A stretch of 64,000 nt of DNA from Bradyrhizobium tropiciagri (GTDB taxonomy: Bacteria; Pseudomonadota; Alphaproteobacteria; Rhizobiales; Xanthobacteraceae), in assembly GCF_018130545.1 (NCBI RefSeq), contig NZ_JAFCKF010000010.1, forward strand, positions 124,001-188,000, read 5' to 3'. Positions 61,351 through 64,000 of the stretch are shown here, piece by piece. Every line of letters starts with the position of its first letter. The stretch's first letter is position 1. Made by a program: the position numbers and the translations under genes. Under the pieces are notes generated by a model. The model was not told where the DNA came from, did no database searches, and saw nothing but the letters and a program-made list of their open reading frames with translations.

Positions 61351-63297
61351 ATGGCGTATCTCTGGACGCCCCCGGCGGAACTGGTGGAGAAGAGCAACCT
61401 GAGCGCGTTTCTTCGCGCCACGGGGCAACCCAACTACGACGCGCTGGCGGTCAAAGCCGAGATTGATCCGGCCTGGCTCGTGCGGGAAGTGTTCGAGTTC
61501 TGCGACGTCCGCTTCTATCGCAAGCCCGAGAAGATCCTGGATCGTGCACGGGGCGAACCGTGGGCGCGCTGGTGCGTCGGCGGGACCACGAACATCGTCC
61601 TCAATTGCATCGACAAGCACCGCGGAACTGAACTCTGGGACAGAACATTCCTGGTCTGGGAAGGCGAAGACCACAGCGAGCAGCGACGACTGAGCTACGC
61701 CGAATTCGAGTCCGCCGTCGGGCGGCTAGCCTCGGGCCTGCGCAAGCTTGGAATGGGCAAGGGCGACGTTGTTGCGATCTATATGCCCAACCTGCCCGAA
61801 ACCTTCGTGGCCTTCTTTGCAATCCTGAAGATCGGCGCAATCGTGATGCCACTGTTTTCCGGCTTCGGGCCCGACCCGATCCGGGCGCGGCTCAACCATG
61901 GTGAAGCAAAGGCCGTCATTACCGCGAACGGCACCTGGCGCCGCGGCGCTCCTGCTCCGCTGAAATCGGTTCTCGATGAGGCGCTGGAGACCGCGCCAAC
62001 CGTCCAGCATGTGATCGTGGCCGACCGCGGCGGGCTTGGCATCGACACTCCTATGCGAATGGATCGCGACCACTGGTGGGATGAGATCGCGAAGGAGGCG
62101 ACAAACCTTCCGACCGTCGAGATGGACGCGGAAGATCCCGCCATCCTTCTCTATACGTCCGGAACGACTGGCGAACCAAAGGGCTGCGTGTGGACGCATA
62201 TCAGCTTCATTGGCTCGATGGTGACGCGGGATATGATCATCTGCGGCGACTTCAAGCCAACCGACCTGTTTTTCTTCTTCAGTGACATGGGGTGGATGGT
62301 GGGCGCGATGTGCGCCTGCATTCCGAGCTTCGCCGGCGGCAGGCTGCTCGTCGCCGAGGGGACCCCCGATTATCCCGATACGGGACGCTTCTGGCGCCTG
62401 ATCGCCGATCACCAGGTCACCTATCTCGGTGTTTCGCCGACCATTGTGCGCGGCATGATGCGCCATGGCGAGGAAGTCGACGGATACGACCTCTCCAGCC
62501 TGCGGATAACGGCTTCGGGCGGCGAGGCCTGGACCGAAACGCCGTGGCGATGGTTCTTCGAGCACGTCTGCAAGTCGAAGATTCCGATCATCAACATTTC
62601 CGGCGGAACGGAAGTCGGCGGATGCATCTTCACCGGCACCCCGAACCATCCGATGAACCCGTGTTCGTTCTCCCGGCCGGCCCTCGGCGTCGGCGCAGAT
62701 ATCGTCGACATGGCGGGTAGCCCTGTCCCCGACGGTGAGGTCGGCGAATTGGTGCTGCGTCATGCATCGATCGGGCTGACCAAGAGCCTGTGGAAGGGCG
62801 ACCAGCGCTATCTCGAGAGCTACTGGAACACGATTCCGGGAATCTGGGTGCATGGCGACTTTGCCATGCGCGGCAAGGACGGCCTCTATTATATTCTTGG
62901 CCGCTCGGACGACACTCTCAAGATCTCGGGCAAGCGCGTCGGACCGGCGGAGCTCGAGGGCGTGCTGACCGCAACCGGCAAGGTTGCGGAAGCCGCCGTC
63001 TTCAGCGTCCCGCACCCTGTCAAAGGCTCCGCTATCGTGTGTGCCTGCGTGCCGAGCCCCGGTACAAAGGATTCACGCGTGCTGTCAGAAGAGCTCGCCC
63101 AAGCCCTGGTGCACGGAATGGGCACCTCGTACCGCCCGGAAAGGGTGTTGCTGGTCGATGACCTGCCGAAAACGCGCAACATGAAGATCATGCGCCGTGT
63201 GCTCCGCGCAGTGTTCGAGAACAAGGACCCCGGCGATCTGTCGGCGCTGGCCAATCCCGAGGCGATCGAGCACATTCGCCAGAAGCTCAAAGTGTAA
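61351..63297 (+). CDS. Acyl-CoA synthetase (AMP-forming, acetyl/acetoacetyl-CoA synthetase-like)
   Basis: The 648 aa ANL-superfamily ligase activates an organic acid to its CoA thioester. It has the P-loop LLYTSGTTGEPKGCVWTH near residue 270, NISGGTEVGGCIF, GDFAMRGKDGLYYILGRSDD with the hinge Asp, TLKISGKRVGPAELEG, and the catalytic lysine in PKTRNMKIMRR near residue 615. The N-terminal ACS-like extension (LWTPPAELVEKSNLSAFLRA) places it near acetyl/acetoacetyl-CoA synthetases. AGGAGGAAGCAAG before ATG 61351 fixes the start. Substrate not known. Confidence 0.93.
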   Translation: MAYLWTPPAELVEKSNLSAFLRATGQPNYDALAVKAEIDPAWLVREVFEFCDVRFYRKPEKILDRARGEPWARWCVGGTTNIVLNCIDKHRGTELWDRTFLVWEGEDHSEQRRLSYAEFESAVGRLASGLRKLGMGKGDVVAIYMPNLPETFVAFFAILKIGAIVMPLFSGFGPDPIRARLNHGEAKAVITANGTWRRGAPAPLKSVLDEALETAPTVQHVIVADRGGLGIDTPMRMDRDHWWDEIAKEATNLPTVEMDAEDPAILLYTSGTTGEPKGCVWTHISFIGSMVTRDMIICGDFKPTDLFFFFSDMGWMVGAMCACIPSFAGGRLLVAEGTPDYPDTGRFWRLIADHQVTYLGVSPTIVRGMMRHGEEVDGYDLSSLRITASGGEAWTETPWRWFFEHVCKSKIPIINISGGTEVGGCIFTGTPNHPMNPCSFSRPALGVGADIVDMAGSPVPDGEVGELVLRHASIGLTKSLWKGDQRYLESYWNTIPGIWVHGDFAMRGKDGLYYILGRSDDTLKISGKRVGPAELEGVLTATGKVAEAAVFSVPHPVKGSAIVCACVPSPGTKDSRVLSEELAQALVHGMGTSYRPERVLLVDDLPKTRNMKIMRRVLRAVFENKDPGDLSALANPEAIEHIRQKLKV

Positions 63298-63351
63298 CAG
63301 TCGGCCCGGACTGGTCCGGACCGGGCAACGTCCGCATAGTGCGAAGCAAGG

Positions 63352-63384
63352 CGTCAAGGCAACCACAAGTGAGTTGCCTTGACG
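63352..63384. terminator. Hairpin between convergent genes
   Basis: A perfect 12-bp stem (CGTCAAGGCAAC / GTTGCCTTGACG) with a 9-nt loop lies between the CoA ligase stop and the convergent hydratase stop. A second hairpin, CCGGAC-TG-GTCCGG, lies at 63306-63319. T-runs are weak, so the termination role is probable rather than certain. Confidence 0.65.
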
Positions 63385-63398
63385 AGACATGGGCGAAT

Positions 63399-64000
63399 CT
63401 AGATCGGGCAATCCTTGGGGAACGCAGGCTTGCGCTTCTCGAGGTGCGAGGCCAGCCCTTCGCGAGCCTCATTGCCGGCAAAGCCGAGGATCTCGAGCGC
63501 AGTGGACGTGTCGAACAGCGGCCCGTTGACGCGAAGCCAGTTGTTCAACGCATATTTGGTCCAGCGGATCGCACTCTGCGCACCCGTTGCGAGATCCCGC
63601 GCTGTTTCCAACGCGATGTTTTGCAGCTCCGCATCTTCGACGCACAGCGAAACCAGGCCGATCCGCTCGGCTTCCTCACCCGACAACGGCTTGCATGTGA
63701 GCAGATAGTACTTTGCCTTCGCCAGCCCGCAGAGCAGCGGCCAGATGATGCATGCGACGTCGCCAGCGGCGACACCGAGCCTGGTGTGCCCATCGACGAT
63801 CCGCGCCGATTTGCCACAGATCGACACGTCGGCAAGGATCCCCACCACGAGGCCGGCTCCCACGGCGACACCGTTGATCGCCGAGATGATGGGCTTGTTG
63901 CAGTTGATGACATTGTAGACGAGATCCTTGGCCTCCTTCCAGGTCGCCATCCGCGCGGCCGGATTGTCGAGCAGCGACTTGATCAGCTCGAAATCGCCGC
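63399..64000 (-). CDS. Enoyl-CoA hydratase/isomerase family protein, 5' end outside window
   Basis: The frame is open to the window edge and encodes a crotonase-fold protein: [89 protein letters not shown]-like (here [20 protein letters not shown]). The internal Met at 63950 is not the start because the conserved N-terminal strand lies upstream of it. It is probably part of the same catabolic block as the CoA ligase and the hydratase at 60469. Confidence 0.9.
   Translation of the reverse strand, partial: GDFELIKSLLDNPAARMATWKEAKDLVYNVINCNKPIISAINGVAVGAGLVVGILADVSICGKSARIVDGHTRLGVAAGDVACIIWPLLCGLAKAKYYLLTCKPLSGEEAERIGLVSLCVEDAELQNIALETARDLATGAQSAIRWTKYALNNWLRVNGPLFDTSTALEILGFAGNEAREGLASHLEKRKPAFPKDCPI

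Noticed and set aside
61726-63015. Minus-strand frame of 429 codons opposite the CoA ligase
   Set aside because: The plus strand carries the complete set of ANL-ligase motifs; the minus frame has none.

Overview
The window looks like a piece of a Bradyrhizobium-type alphaproteobacterial genome (Nitrobacteraceae). This is inferred from the high GC content, the rhizobial-style trb/traG/relaxase conjugation genes, and many short proteins of kinds I know mainly from Bradyrhizobium and relatives. I see no rRNA gene, intact tRNA or CRISPR array.

Layout. (1) 1-2.2 kb: the 5' part of dusA on the minus strand, facing a divergent tyrosine integrase. This is the arrangement expected at the left end of an integrative element inserted in the 5' end of dusA. 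(2) 2.2-6.7 kb: small cargo or chromosomal-type genes, namely a VWA-protein fragment, a long glutathione S-transferase, a PilZ protein, dodecin and short unknowns. (3) 6.8-27.4 kb: the conjugation core of an ICE, mostly on the minus strand. It holds DUF2274, trbI-G-F-L-J-E-D-C-B, a CopG-type gene and traG. A plus-strand nucleotidyltransferase behind striking palindromes follows, then the relaxase, the traF peptidase, an RdfS/AlpA-like excisionase, a single-ORF FseA-like DUF2285 regulator, DUF736 with a broken inverted copy, and ArdC. The far attachment site was not found. (4) 27.8-47 kb: a catalytically degenerate isochorismatase-fold protein, then a surface block (tamB, tamA, an IalB-family protein and a large autotransporter) lying between two closely related AraC regulators in opposite orientation. 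A LabA-like NYN protein, IS3 and IS66 remnants, a PaaI thioesterase and two copies of an unusual dispersed repeat follow. (5) 47-59.5 kb: a frameshifted S1/P1 nuclease gene, a DEDDh exonuclease, many small proteins, a large serine recombinase, an SRAP peptidase overlapping a thermonuclease gene, and dinB. (6) 59.7-64 kb: a TetR regulator, two enoyl-CoA hydratase-family genes and an acyl-CoA synthetase. A clean palindrome in the divergent promoter is a likely TetR operator.

How the parts fit. The integrase and excisionase would integrate and excise the ICE. The FseA-like protein probably switches on the excisionase/traF/relaxase genes. The relaxase, TraG and Trb proteins would move the DNA, and ArdC would protect it in the recipient. 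TamA and TamB are known to help assemble outer-membrane beta-barrel proteins, and the neighbouring autotransporter is an obvious candidate client. The last block is probably a CoA-dependent acid catabolism operon; its substrate cannot be read from the sequence.
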